NCBI GenBank assembly: GCA_947493195.1
Contig: CANLQG010000004.1
Location: 124,001-188,000 of the forward strand
Direction of reading: 5' to 3'
DNA from: an uncultured Sphingomonadaceae bacterium
Lineage (GTDB): Bacteria; Pseudomonadota; Alphaproteobacteria; Sphingomonadales; Sphingomonadaceae
DNA: 64,000 nucleotides
Positions 1 to 7,424 of the stretch are shown here, piece by piece; position 1 is the first letter of the stretch, and every line of letters starts with the position of its first letter. Both the position numbers and the translations under genes were made by a program. Under the pieces are notes generated by a model, which saw only the letters and a list, made by a program, of their open reading frames with translations, ran no database searches and was not told the DNA's origin.

Positions 1-24
1 GAACGTGAGGAAGAAGGCGGGCAT
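1..24 (-). CDS. possible 5' end of a gene downstream of fliA (partial)
   Basis: After the fliA stop there is an ATG at 24-22 on the minus strand that reads M-P-A-F-F-L-T-F and leaves the window after eight codons. The hydrophobic start would fit a signal or membrane segment, and the position fits another gene of the same operon. There is too little sequence to name a family, and the ATG could be fortuitous. Confidence 0.2.
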
Positions 25-60
25 CGCCGAAGCTATAGCAGCGGCCCACCCGCGCGCCAG

Positions 61-780
61 CTACTCCTCGTCCGCCATCAACTGGCGGATCTTCAGCAGT
101 GCCTGCGCCTTCAGCTGGTGAACGCGCGGTGCGCTGACTTCCAGCACCTGCGCGATCTCGGTAAGGTTCAGTTCCTCCACGAAGTAGAGCTGGAGCACCA
201 GCTTCAAGCGGTCGGGCAATTGCACCATCGCTTCTCCCAGCCGCGCATTGTCCTGCATTTCGCACACCAGTGCGAAAGGGTCGGGCAGATCGCTTGCAAA
301 CATGTCGCTGGCATCGTCATAGGCCGCATCCATGGATACAAGCTGCACCTCGTCGCCCATGTGCTGCGCCAGTTCGGCCGGCGTCATATCGACCAGCGCG
401 GCGAGTTCATCGTGTCCCGGCTCCCGCCCGGAAAGCTGGGCGAATTCGCGCCGTGCTTCCTCGATCTCCCGCCGCCGCTTCACCGCGCCGCGGGTGCCCG
501 GCATCGCCTTGCGCACCAGATCGAACATGGCCCCGCGCACGCGCAGCTTGGCATAGGCGGCAAAACCGTCCTCGCTCGGCCCCTCATGGTTGCGGGCGGC
601 CTCTGTCAGCGCGATGAAACCGGCCTGCATCAGGTCCTCGATCTCGATACCCTCGCGGCCCCTGCCGTTGATGTGCCAGGCAGCCTTGCGCACCATGGGC
701 ACGAAGCGGCGCACGCGGTCGCTCACGACATCATGGCCTGCATAGGCGGCGGCAGCGAAGGCGGATGGATCGTGTTTCAT
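61..780 (-). CDS. fliA: RNA polymerase sigma factor for flagellar genes (sigma-28, FliA)
   Basis: This 239-residue protein is a group-3 sigma factor that directs RNA polymerase to late flagellar promoters. Region 2 is visible in the first third (IEIEDLMQAGFIALTEAA, then FAAYAKLRVRGAMFDLVRK), region 3 in the middle, and region 4 with its helix-turn-helix near the C-terminus (LNLTEIAQVLEVSAPRVHQL). The start overlaps the flhA stop by ATGA, so the two are translationally coupled. Three promoter motifs elsewhere in the window (upstream of flgM, fliC and fliD) look like its targets. FlgM, encoded at 4125-4415, is the expected anti-sigma factor. Confidence 0.95.
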   Translation of the reverse strand: MKHDPSAFAAAAYAGHDVVSDRVRRFVPMVRKAAWHINGRGREGIEIEDLMQAGFIALTEAARNHEGPSEDGFAAYAKLRVRGAMFDLVRKAMPGTRGAVKRRREIEEARREFAQLSGREPGHDELAALVDMTPAELAQHMGDEVQLVSMDAAYDDASDMFASDLPDPFALVCEMQDNARLGEAMVQLPDRLKLVLQLYFVEELNLTEIAQVLEVSAPRVHQLKAQALLKIRQLMADEE

Positions 781-2888
781 GCGGCAAGGACCTCCTCTTG
801 GCGGGAAGCGTCAGGCAGTTGCGGGACAGCAGGCGGCGAAGCGCGGCCGCCGATCACGGCGATCACTTCCACCGGCTGGCTGGTCGGCAACTCTGTAATG
901 GACAGGACAAGACAGCCCGGCGCGCGCTGGCGCAGCAGGGCGGCGAGAGCGCGGCGGGCAGGCGGCTGCACGATCAGGGCGAGGCCACGCGCGGAATGTT
1001 CGGCCATGTGCGCGGTTACGGCATCGCCGATCATCCGCGCACAGTCGGGTTCGATCACCGGCTGGCCCGTCGCCGGATCGCGCATCCCCCCAAGTATGGC
1101 GCTTTCCAGTTCGGCATCCAGCGTCAGCACGCCGAGCGCCTGCGTGGGCGGGCACACCTGGCCTACCAGCCAGCCGCCAAGGTCGGCGCGGATGTGGTCC
1201 AACAGGGTGTCGAAATCCTTGTTGACCTGCAGCCCCAACGCGAGGCTGGAGAGGATCGGCACCGGGTGCGCCAGGCTGATGCCATCGGCCAGCAGCGCGC
1301 GCAGCATCCGGGTGATCGCGGCAAGCGAGAGCGGGTCCGGGTGGATGGCCTCGACAAGGCCCGGCGCGCGGTCCTTCACCCCGTCCAGCAGGCTGCGAAC
1401 CTCCTCCGGCCCGAGCAGCGATGATCCGCGTTCCTGCAACAACTGGTTCAGGTGGGTGGCGATCACGGTGTCGGCGGCCACGGTAAGGAAGCCCTCGGCC
1501 ACGGCATGGTCGCGTTCGGCAGGGGCGATCCACAGCGCGGGGCAGCCGAAGCTGGGATCGGTGGTGGGTTGGCCGGTGAGGCCGTGGTTCCGCGAGACCT
1601 CGCCGGTATCGATGGCCAGCAGGGCATCGGGACGCGCCTCTGCCCGCGCCAGTTCCACGCCGCCCAGCATGACACGGTATTCGTTGGCAGGCAGATTGAG
1701 CGAGTCCCGGATACGGAACTGCGGCACGACGAAGCCGAAGGCCTGCGAAAGCTGCTTGCGAACGCCGGTAACGCGGGTGACGAGCGGTGCGCCCTTCCCC
1801 TCGTCCACCAGGTGGACGAGGCCGTAGCCCATCTCCAGCGTCACCAGCGTGTGGTCGCTGACATCGGCGATTTCGATCCGCTGCGGCTCGTCGCGCACGT
1901 CCTCAACAGTCTCGACCACCGGCGCATCCAGCTTGCGTTTCAGCGTGCGGTAGAGCCAGAAGGCGAGCGCGGCGGCGGGTAGGAAGACCATCTGCGGCAT
2001 GGCCGGAACCAACCCGATCGCGCCCAGCACCAGCGCCACCGGCAGCCAGCTTGAAGGATTGGAGAACTGCCGCCCGATCTGGCCGACAAGGTCGCTGGCA
2101 TCGGTGACGCGGGTCACGATGGCGGCTGCGGCGATGGACAGCAGCAGTGCGGGTACCTGCGCTACCAGCGCATCGCCTACGGCCAGCGTGATAAACGTCT
2201 CCGCCGCTTCCCCTGCGCTCATGTCATAGCTGATCATACCAAGGCCGATGCCGGCGATAATGTTCACCGCGAGGATCAGCATGGCGGCAATGGCATCGCC
2301 TTTCACGAACTTGCTGGCACCATCCATGGAGCCGTAGAAATCGGCCTCGGTCGAGACTTCGACGCGGCGCGCCTTGGCCTCTTCCGCCGTCATCAGCCCG
2401 GCGGCGATATCGGCATCGATCGCCATCTGCTTGCCCGGCAGGGCATCCAGCGTGAACCGCGCGGAGACTTCCGACACGCGCCCCGCGCCCTTGGTGATGA
2501 CCACCAGGTTGATGATCAGCAGGATGATGAAAACGAACAGCCCGACAGCGAAGTTGCCGCCCACCAGGAACGCGCCGAAGCTTTCGATCACCTGCCCGGC
2601 GGCGCCTTCCCCCTCTTGCCCGTTCACCAGCACGATGCGGGTAGAGGCGACATTAAGCGCCAGCCGCAGCAGCGTGGCGAACAGCAGCACGGTGGGGAAC
2701 GCCGAGAAATCCAGCGGCTTGGTGGCGTTCAGCGCCGCCATCAGCACGCCGATGGAAAGCGCGATGTTGAAGACGAAGAACACGTCCAGCATCACCGTGG
2801 GAATGGGCAGCACCATCATGGCGATCAGCGCCAGGATGCCTGCGGGGAGCGCCAGCGACGCGGCGTTGAAGGGCAGTTTTTGGCTCAC
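777..2888 (-). CDS. flhA: flagellar type III export apparatus protein FlhA
   Basis: This 703-residue inner-membrane component forms the export gate ring. The N-terminal half carries about eight hydrophobic segments with family-typical stretches such as TLLRLALNVASTR (about residues 72-85). The conserved cytoplasmic loop FTLDALPGKQMAIDAD sits near residues 145-160. The C-terminal half is the soluble domain that docks chaperone-substrate complexes. Translation starts at GTG 2888, overlapping the stop of the upstream transglycosylase gene by GTGA. It is co-transcribed with fliA, from the sigma-54 site at 3770-3785. Confidence 0.96.
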   Translation of the reverse strand: MSQKLPFNAASLALPAGILALIAMMVLPIPTVMLDVFFVFNIALSIGVLMAALNATKPLDFSAFPTVLLFATLLRLALNVASTRIVLVNGQEGEGAAGQVIESFGAFLVGGNFAVGLFVFIILLIINLVVITKGAGRVSEVSARFTLDALPGKQMAIDADIAAGLMTAEEAKARRVEVSTEADFYGSMDGASKFVKGDAIAAMLILAVNIIAGIGLGMISYDMSAGEAAETFITLAVGDALVAQVPALLLSIAAAAIVTRVTDASDLVGQIGRQFSNPSSWLPVALVLGAIGLVPAMPQMVFLPAAALAFWLYRTLKRKLDAPVVETVEDVRDEPQRIEIADVSDHTLVTLEMGYGLVHLVDEGKGAPLVTRVTGVRKQLSQAFGFVVPQFRIRDSLNLPANEYRVMLGGVELARAEARPDALLAIDTGEVSRNHGLTGQPTTDPSFGCPALWIAPAERDHAVAEGFLTVAADTVIATHLNQLLQERGSSLLGPEEVRSLLDGVKDRAPGLVEAIHPDPLSLAAITRMLRALLADGISLAHPVPILSSLALGLQVNKDFDTLLDHIRADLGGWLVGQVCPPTQALGVLTLDAELESAILGGMRDPATGQPVIEPDCARMIGDAVTAHMAEHSARGLALIVQPPARRALAALLRQRAPGCLVLSITELPTSQPVEVIAVIGGRASPPAVPQLPDASRQEEVLAA

Positions 2889-3727
2889 AGTCCAAAGGCC
2901 TCCAACCGGGCGTAGGCGTTACGGACATGGGCGGGCGGCTCGGCGCCGGTCGCAGCGAAGCTGTGGCGCAGCGTATCGGCCATGCTGGGCATCTGCGGCG
3001 AAGGCGCGATGCGGGCGGACATGGCGGGATAGGCAGGCGCGCCGAGGCCGGGGCTAGCTGGACGCGGCAGCGGCGCGCCGGGCGGCGCGTTCGAGGCAGA
3101 CACCATAGCCCCCTCAACCCGGTCCCGGATTACGCCCATCACCTCGCCCACGGAACGCGGCGCGCCCGAGGTTTCGCGAAAGATCGCGCGGTTGGCGGCA
3201 GCGGCGCGGGGCAGCAGGGCGACGGCGGAACTGTCGGGATCGGTGGTCAGCACCGAGAGGAAGCGCGCGGCATCGCCCGCCCCCAGGAAATGCGCGAGGT
3301 AGAGCTCGCTCGCATCAGGATCGCGGCCCAGCACGCCTTGCAGTGCGGCGCGGTTGTCGGTCGCCAGCGCGCCCGCCATCAGCGAACTCGCCTGCGGATC
3401 GAAACGCAATTGCATGATCGCATCGCGCATCGCGGGATCGGTCACGCTGGCGCGCCCGCCGCGTGTCTCGATGGCGCGGGCCATGTCGCCATAGCCCAGC
3501 CGCTCGCCGTGCCGGTCCAGCGTGGCGAGCCAGGTCTGGTCGATGAACTGGTAGAGCCCGCTGGCGCTGGAGGTGCGTGCCTCGGCGCGCGGATTCATGC
3601 CGCTCTCGATCTGCGCCTGCGCCATCAGGTAGTCGAAATCGACACCGGTGCGCCTTGCCGCGTCGGCAATCGCGTGCCTGGGATGCGGCGCGCTGGCCGG
3701 GATCGTTGCTGAAATTCGGTCGGTCAT
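2885..3727 (-). CDS. lytic transglycosylase (SLT domain), flagellum-associated
   Basis: The 280-residue protein has a soluble lytic transglycosylase fold in its N-terminal half. The likely catalytic glutamate is E41 in QIESGMNP, followed by SGLYQF (residues 56-61). Such enzymes open peptidoglycan for rod assembly. I see no Sec signal peptide, so it may be exported by the flagellar apparatus itself; that is inference. The C-terminal 100 residues are proline- and alanine-rich with no recognised domain. FlgJ in this window lacks the muramidase domain of enterobacterial FlgJ, so this separate enzyme is a good candidate to supply that activity. It is the first gene of the operon with flhA and fliA. 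Confidence 0.85.
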   Translation of the reverse strand: MTDRISATIPASAPHPRHAIADAARRTGVDFDYLMAQAQIESGMNPRAEARTSSASGLYQFIDQTWLATLDRHGERLGYGDMARAIETRGGRASVTDPAMRDAIMQLRFDPQASSLMAGALATDNRAALQGVLGRDPDASELYLAHFLGAGDAARFLSVLTTDPDSSAVALLPRAAAANRAIFRETSGAPRSVGEVMGVIRDRVEGAMVSASNAPPGAPLPRPASPGLGAPAYPAMSARIAPSPQMPSMADTLRHSFAATGAEPPAHVRNAYARLEAFGL

Positions 3728-3769
3728 CCGCCCTTGGCTTCCTTGCCGTTTCTCTCTGCGGAAGAGATC

Positions 3770-3785
3770 AGCAAGGGGCGTGCCA
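3770..3785 (-). promoter_or_regulatory. sigma-54 promoter for the transglycosylase-flhA-fliA operon
   Basis: Read on the minus strand this is TGGCACGCCCCTTGCT, a full match to TGGCAC-N5-TTGC with GG and GC at the -24/-12 positions. It lies 43 nt upstream of the ATG at 3727. It differs at one base from the site before flgB (6228-6243). Confidence 0.85.
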
Positions 3786-3797
3786 CCCGGACGGGCC

Positions 3798-3813
3798 TAG
3801 GTAGTCTTACCTA
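3798..3813. repeat. 6-bp inverted repeat at the flgN stop codon
   Basis: TAGGTA and TACCTA are perfectly complementary around a 4-nt spacer. The right arm contains the flgN stop. On the minus strand it ends about 12 nt upstream of the -24 element of the sigma-54 promoter. It could be a protein-binding site for that promoter or a weak transcript-end hairpin; there is no T tract. Confidence 0.35.
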
Positions 3814-4128
3814 TACGCGGTAAGCCTGCGGGGCGGCATAGGTGCCAGGGGAAGCGGTCAGCGAGTCCAAGCGGGCAGCGACATTCGCAGCCAGCAGGTT
3901 GCGCACCTTGCGGTTCACCTCGTTCTTCTGCCGCGCGGCATCTGCCAGGGCGCGGCATTCCGCATCGAGGCCGCCTGCATCGCGCGCTTCCAGCACGGCG
4001 CACAGCGATTGCTTGTCGTTCGTGGAAAGCATCAGCGCGTCGATATCGAGAGCGGCAAGCGCCTGCCGCTCAGCCTCCAGCACGGCAAGCATTTGCCGCA
4101 GTTGGTCAGCCAGTTTGCCGCTGCTCAT
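3811..4128 (-). CDS. flgN: FlgN-like flagellar export chaperone
   Basis: This is a small helical protein of 105 residues, alanine- and leucine-rich with heptad character (LADQLRQMLAVLEAERQALA at the N-terminus). It lies immediately downstream of flgM with an ATGA overlap, the classic flgM-flgN arrangement. FlgN keeps the hook-filament junction proteins FlgK and FlgL soluble and delivers them to the export gate. Sequence conservation in this family is poor, so the call rests mainly on size, helical pattern and position. Confidence 0.75.
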   Translation of the reverse strand: MSSGKLADQLRQMLAVLEAERQALAALDIDALMLSTNDKQSLCAVLEARDAGGLDAECRALADAARQKNEVNRKVRNLLAANVAARLDSLTASPGTYAAPQAYRV

Positions 4129-4415
4129 CGTGCGTCGCTCAACATATGGCGCGCGGCGATGATCGCGTCGGTGATCTGTGACGGCACCAGCGGGTAGCTG
4201 CCCTCGCGCAGGGCCTGGCGAATTTCCGCCACGCGATCCGCGTCCACCGGCGCAGCGCCGGCGCTTACTTTCACGCCAGTCTGCACGCTCACGCCCTGGT
4301 AGACAGCGCCTATCGCCTGCTGGCCGCGCATGGCAGGTTTCTCGCCCGCCAGTTCGCGCGCAGCCGGGCGCAAGGGGCCGACACCGCTCAGTTTCGATAC
4401 GTCGTAGAGGGACAT
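4125..4415 (-). CDS. flgM: anti-sigma-28 factor FlgM
   Basis: I start this at ATG 4415 (96 residues) because AGGAG lies 8 nt upstream of it. An upstream in-frame ATG at 4457 would overlap the promoter motif. The C-terminal half carries the sigma-binding pattern of FlgM (VDADRVAEIRQALREGSYPL, then ITDAIIAARHML). It holds FliA inactive until hook completion lets FlgM leave the cell. Its own FliA-type promoter at 4448-4475 would form the usual feedback loop. It overlaps flgN by ATGA. Confidence 0.88.
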   Translation of the reverse strand: MSLYDVSKLSGVGPLRPAARELAGEKPAMRGQQAIGAVYQGVSVQTGVKVSAGAAPVDADRVAEIRQALREGSYPLVPSQITDAIIAARHMLSDAR

Positions 4416-4447
4416 TGTCGTCGCTCCTGTCATCATTCCTGAAGCGC

Positions 4448-4475
4448 AGAACGGCACACGGATGCGGAGTTTAAG
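4448..4475 (-). promoter_or_regulatory. putative FliA (sigma-28) promoter of flgM-flgN
   Basis: On the minus strand CTTAAA is followed after 14 nt by GCCGTTCT. The same layout occurs before fliC and fliD. The predicted start lies about 25 nt upstream of the flgM ATG, leaving room for the AGGAG ribosome site. Confidence 0.65.
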
Positions 4476-4489
4476 GGTCTGGCAGGAAT

Positions 4490-5002
4490 TTATCCCAGCG
4501 GGATGACCGCACGCTGGGGATTGCGCACCTGTGCGCGAATGACTTCGCGATTGCCTTCAGGCCGGATGCGGATCCACTGGCCGATCGCGCCATCCTCCAG
4601 CGCCTCGCCCTGCTGGCTGACGGCAAAGCCCCGGCCTTCGACGATCACGGTCATTACCTGACCGCGCTCGACCACCACCTGCGGCTCTGCCTGCACGGCG
4701 GAAGCTGGCGCGGTGGTGCTGCCGCGATTGACCGGCACGAACACCCGCCAGCCTGCACCGGAAGGGCATTCCACCCGCACCATGTCTGCCCCGCGACCGT
4801 GCCACGCCAGCGCGAGCGGCTGCGGGCACTGGGCCAGTCGCAGGCGGCGATCCACCGGATGACGCGCGCCGCCCGGTGTGCCGATGGCCGCGCCGGTGAA
4901 GGCGGCAACCTCTGCATCGATGGCGGCGGGATCGGCGAAAGCGCCCTGCTGCGCCGCAGCGGGCGCGGCGATCAGGGCGGCGAAGATTGCAAGGCGTATC
5001 AT
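4490..5002 (-). CDS. flgA: flagellar P-ring assembly chaperone FlgA
   Basis: FlgA is a periplasmic chaperone needed to build the FlgI P-ring. From ATG 5002 the protein has 170 residues and opens with a clean Sec signal (MIRLAIFAALIAAPAAAQ); GGAG lies 9 nt upstream. An alternative ATG at 5029 overlaps the previous stop by ATGA and would add nine polar residues before the signal. The C-terminal part has the SAF/FlgA pattern (VVVERGQVMTVIVEGRGFAV, ending VRNPQRAVIPLG). It is third in an operon with the reduced MotA/MotB-like pair. Confidence 0.88.
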   Translation of the reverse strand: MIRLAIFAALIAAPAAAQQGAFADPAAIDAEVAAFTGAAIGTPGGARHPVDRRLRLAQCPQPLALAWHGRGADMVRVECPSGAGWRVFVPVNRGSTTAPASAVQAEPQVVVERGQVMTVIVEGRGFAVSQQGEALEDGAIGQWIRIRPEGNREVIRAQVRNPQRAVIPLG

Positions 5003-5025
5003 GGGCCGTGGCTCCGGTGAGGTTG

Positions 5026-5436
5026 TCATTCCCCCTCGCGGTGCAAGCCGCGTGCCAAGCCGGGATCGACATCGTGGGCAATACGCGCGATCACCCGCGT
5101 TTCGGCGGCGGGCTGCACGATCACGCGCGGTTCCACCCCGGCAGCGATGGCTTGGCGTGCAAGCGCCTCGGCCCGCCGCATCACGGCTTCGCGCTGGCCG
5201 GGCGCATAGGCCCCCAGCACCGTCAGCCGCTCACCCGCCGCAATTGGATGCGAAGCCAGCAATTCCAGCAGCGGCGGCGCATCCGGGCCATCGACGTAGA
5301 TGGCAGCGGCCACACCCTCGGCAGGCGTATTGCGATGGTCCTGCATTGCGCCCAGCGCGCCGCCCGTCACGATAAAGAGGATCAGCGAAAGGTCGGCTAG
5401 CGGAACCAGCCACTTGCCCGAACTCTCCGCAATCAT
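5026..5436 (-). CDS. reduced MotB/ExbD-like protein
   Basis: This 136-residue protein has one N-terminal membrane segment with an acidic residue at its start (LVPLADLSLILFIVTGG, Asp15). That is the arrangement of the proton-carrying Asp in MotB, ExbD and TolR. The remaining roughly 100 residues loosely resemble the first part of an OmpA-like fold (RLTVLGAY, a helix, GVEPRVIV). They are too short for a full peptidoglycan-binding domain. Its start overlaps the MotA/ExbB-like gene by ATGA, implying a complex. A complete motA-motB pair is encoded at 14143-15919, so this is an extra, smaller unit whose role I cannot assign. Confidence 0.7.
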   Translation of the reverse strand: MIAESSGKWLVPLADLSLILFIVTGGALGAMQDHRNTPAEGVAAAIYVDGPDAPPLLELLASHPIAAGERLTVLGAYAPGQREAVMRRAEALARQAIAAGVEPRVIVQPAAETRVIARIAHDVDPGLARGLHREGE

Positions 5437-6092
5437 CCCGCCCGCCCCAGCGGCATGGGCATGGTCATGGGCGGACAGCTTGGCGCGAGCTGCATGGTCA
5501 GCCAGTCGATCAGGCGGCGGCGATCTTCCTCCTCGGCCAGCATCCGCCGCTCCAGCAGGCGTGCCAGCGGGTGAAAGGCAAGGTTGGCCAGCAGCAGGCC
5601 GTAAAGCGTGGTGACGATGGCCATGGCGACGCTGGCCAGCAACCGTGCGTCTTCCATTTCGCCCACCTGCATCTGCGAAAGCGAAAACAGCGTACCGGCC
5701 ATGCCGAAGACGGGCGCCATTTCGGCCGCCTGCCGGATGGGGGCGAGCGCGGCCAGGCGGCCGCGCTGGCGTGCCTGCTGGCAATGCTCGTGCGTGGCCA
5801 GCAACGAGCGCAGCGACCGATCGTGAATCAGAGCATCGGAAACCGATGCGATCTCGCGGTCCGAGGTGTGCAACGGATGCGCGCGCAGCAGCCCGTCGTG
5901 GCGGATTTCCTCCACGTCGCAGGCAATTTCGGCGCGGGCCTTTTCGTAATCGAAGCGCGGTTTCGCCAGTGCGCCCAGCGATTGCAGGGCGGCGGTTATC
6001 TCCCGGCGGCCACAGGCAAGGAATGTCGCCAGCAGCGTGCCGCCCAGAACGATTGCCGCCCCCATCGCATCCCACAAAGCCCAGATTTCCAT
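5433..6092 (-). CDS. MotA/TolQ/ExbB-family proton-channel protein
   Basis: I start this at ATG 6092 (219 residues), preceded by AGGAAGGA at good spacing. There is one N-terminal membrane segment (residues 8-27), a cytoplasmic stretch of about 90 residues, and two C-terminal segments with MotA/PomA-like motifs (APVFGMAGTLFSL and AMAIVTTLYGLLLANLAF). True MotA has four segments, so this is a three-segment version closer in topology to ExbB/TolQ. It forms an operon with the MotB/ExbD-like gene and flgA, and is divergent from flgB. The family is clear; the function (second stator, energiser or structural helper) is not. Confidence 0.75.
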   Translation of the reverse strand: MEIWALWDAMGAAIVLGGTLLATFLACGRREITAALQSLGALAKPRFDYEKARAEIACDVEEIRHDGLLRAHPLHTSDREIASVSDALIHDRSLRSLLATHEHCQQARQRGRLAALAPIRQAAEMAPVFGMAGTLFSLSQMQVGEMEDARLLASVAMAIVTTLYGLLLANLAFHPLARLLERRMLAEEEDRRRLIDWLTMQLAPSCPPMTMPMPLGRAG

Positions 6093-6227
6093 GCCACTCG
6101 TCCTTCCTGCGAAACACAGGACGACCGGCAAGGCAGCGGATTTAGGGCGGCGCGAAATTGCCGCCACCGGCAAGGGCTTGCCGTCTGTCCCGCTCTTCTA
6201 TCCGTAAAGATTGGCATTCTGCGCGTT

Positions 6228-6243
6228 TGGCACGCCGCTTGCT
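6228..6243 (+). promoter_or_regulatory. sigma-54 promoter of the flgB operon
   Basis: TGGCACGCCGCTTGCT matches the sigma-54 consensus at every conserved position. It sits 54 nt upstream of the flgB ATG and differs at only one base from the site at 3770-3785. It most likely drives flgBCDEFGHIJKL, and possibly motAB. Confidence 0.9.
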
Positions 6244-6297
6244 GAATAGGCCCGCGAGAGGACGGCCTTGCCCGTCCGCAATGCAAGGATAACGACG

Positions 6298-6645
6298 ATG
6301 AGCGACAGGCTATTCGGCATTCACGGCGCGGCGCTGGAACTGCGTTCGCACCGCATGGGGCTGCTGACGTCCAACATCGCCAATGCGGCGACGCCCGGAT
6401 ACCAGGCGCGCGATATCGACTTCGCCTCCGCGCTAGAGGCCCGTGTGGGCGGCAGCGATCGCAATGCCGCCATCGAGAGTGCCACCCGTTACCGCGTGCC
6501 GACAATGGCCAGCATGGACGGCAACACGGTGGAACTGGCGAACGAGCAGATGGCCTTTGCCGAGAACGCCGTCGCCTATTCCGCCACGCTCACCTTCCTC
6601 AACGGCCGCGTCGAAACCGTGAAACGCGCACTGAAGGGAGAATAG
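6298..6645 (+). CDS. flgB: flagellar proximal rod protein FlgB
   Basis: ATG 6298 gives 115 residues and has AAGGA upstream; an in-frame ATG at 6268 lies closer to the promoter and is less likely. The rod-family N-terminal motif is clear (LLTSNIANAATPGYQARDID). The C-terminal amphipathic helix expected for axial proteins is present (AVAYSATLTFLNGRVETVKR). FlgB is the first axial rod component outside the MS ring. It is the first gene of the sigma-54-driven axial operon. Confidence 0.93.
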   Translation: MSDRLFGIHGAALELRSHRMGLLTSNIANAATPGYQARDIDFASALEARVGGSDRNAAIESATRYRVPTMASMDGNTVELANEQMAFAENAVAYSATLTFLNGRVETVKRALKGE

Positions 6646-6682
6646 CAATGTCCTCAAGTAGCGAAGCGATAGGACGACAAGC

Positions 6683-7087
6683 ATGAGCGATCCGGTCAAC
6701 CTCTTCCAGGTCGTGCAGCGCGGCATGTCCGCCCAGATGGTGCGCATGAACGCCGCCGCCTCCAACATCGCCAATTCCGGCACGGTGTCGGGCAGCGAGG
6801 CGGAAGCCTATCGCCCGGTGCGCGCCGTGTTCCAGCAGGAACTGGATCAAGCGAGCGGCCTGTCCAGCGTGCGCGTGTCCGAAGTGCGCCAGTCCGATAT
6901 CGCCGCGATCCGCCGCCACGATCCCGACCACCCCCTCGCCGACGAGAACGGCGACGTGTGGGAAGCGGGCATCGATGAAAGCGCGGAGATGGTCGAGATC
7001 ATGGAAAGCGCCCGCCAGTACCAGAACCTCGTCGAAGCCATGCAGACTGCCAAGCAGCTGATGCTCGACACCATCAGGAGCAAGTGA
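6683..7087 (+). CDS. flgC: flagellar proximal rod protein FlgC
   Basis: The 134-residue protein has the axial N-terminal signature (AAASNIANSGT, around residues 24-34). Its C-terminal helix (AEMVEIMESARQYQNLVEAM) is typical of FlgC. The ATG is preceded by AGGACG. Its stop overlaps the flgD ATG (TGATG). Confidence 0.93.
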   Translation: MSDPVNLFQVVQRGMSAQMVRMNAAASNIANSGTVSGSEAEAYRPVRAVFQQELDQASGLSSVRVSEVRQSDIAAIRRHDPDHPLADENGDVWEAGIDESAEMVEIMESARQYQNLVEAMQTAKQLMLDTIRSK

Positions 7088-7410
7088 TGACCACGCTATC
7101 GGCAACCGCGGCGCTGCCCGCCAACATCAAGGACATCAACGCGGGCGATACCTCCATCGCCGCAGCCGCCGGTGCCAAGGCGAGCGGCATTTCCACGGTG
7201 GACCAGGGCGATTTCCTGCGCCTGCTGACCGTGCAACTGCAGCAACAGGATCCGCTCGCGCCCGTCGATAACAAGGACATGCTGGCGCAGATGGCGCAGT
7301 TTTCCGCCCTCGCCGGCTCTGCCGAAACCAACGCCACCCTTACCGACATTTCCACGAAGCTCGATGCGTTGATCGAAGCGCAGCGCGCCGCCATTCCCGC
7401 AAAATCCTGA
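7087..7410 (+). CDS. flgD: hook-cap scaffolding protein FlgD, short form
   Basis: Only 107 residues are encoded. The conserved N-terminal FlgD core is intact (DFLRLLTVQLQQQDPLAPVD, then MLAQMAQFSALAG). The C-terminal Tudor/Ig-like domains of enterobacterial FlgD (total about 230 residues) are absent, and the reading frame ends normally at TGA 7408. The next gene follows 14 nt later, so no downstream remnant has been split off. FlgD caps the growing hook and guides FlgE polymerisation. The start is ATG 7087, overlapping the flgC stop. Confidence 0.88.
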   Translation: MTTLSATAALPANIKDINAGDTSIAAAAGAKASGISTVDQGDFLRLLTVQLQQQDPLAPVDNKDMLAQMAQFSALAGSAETNATLTDISTKLDALIEAQRAAIPAKS

Positions 7411-7424
7411 GGAGTACCCGAGCC

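Noticed and set aside
118..1827. 569-codon open frame on the plus strand
   Set aside because: Antisense to fliA and flhA, Arg/Ser-rich without motifs.
6124..6190. Weak sigma-54-like TGGCGG...TTCGC on the minus strand before the MotA-like gene
   Set aside because: The essential GC at -12 is embedded in TCGC, not TTGC, and the -24 part deviates too; below what I would report as a promoter.
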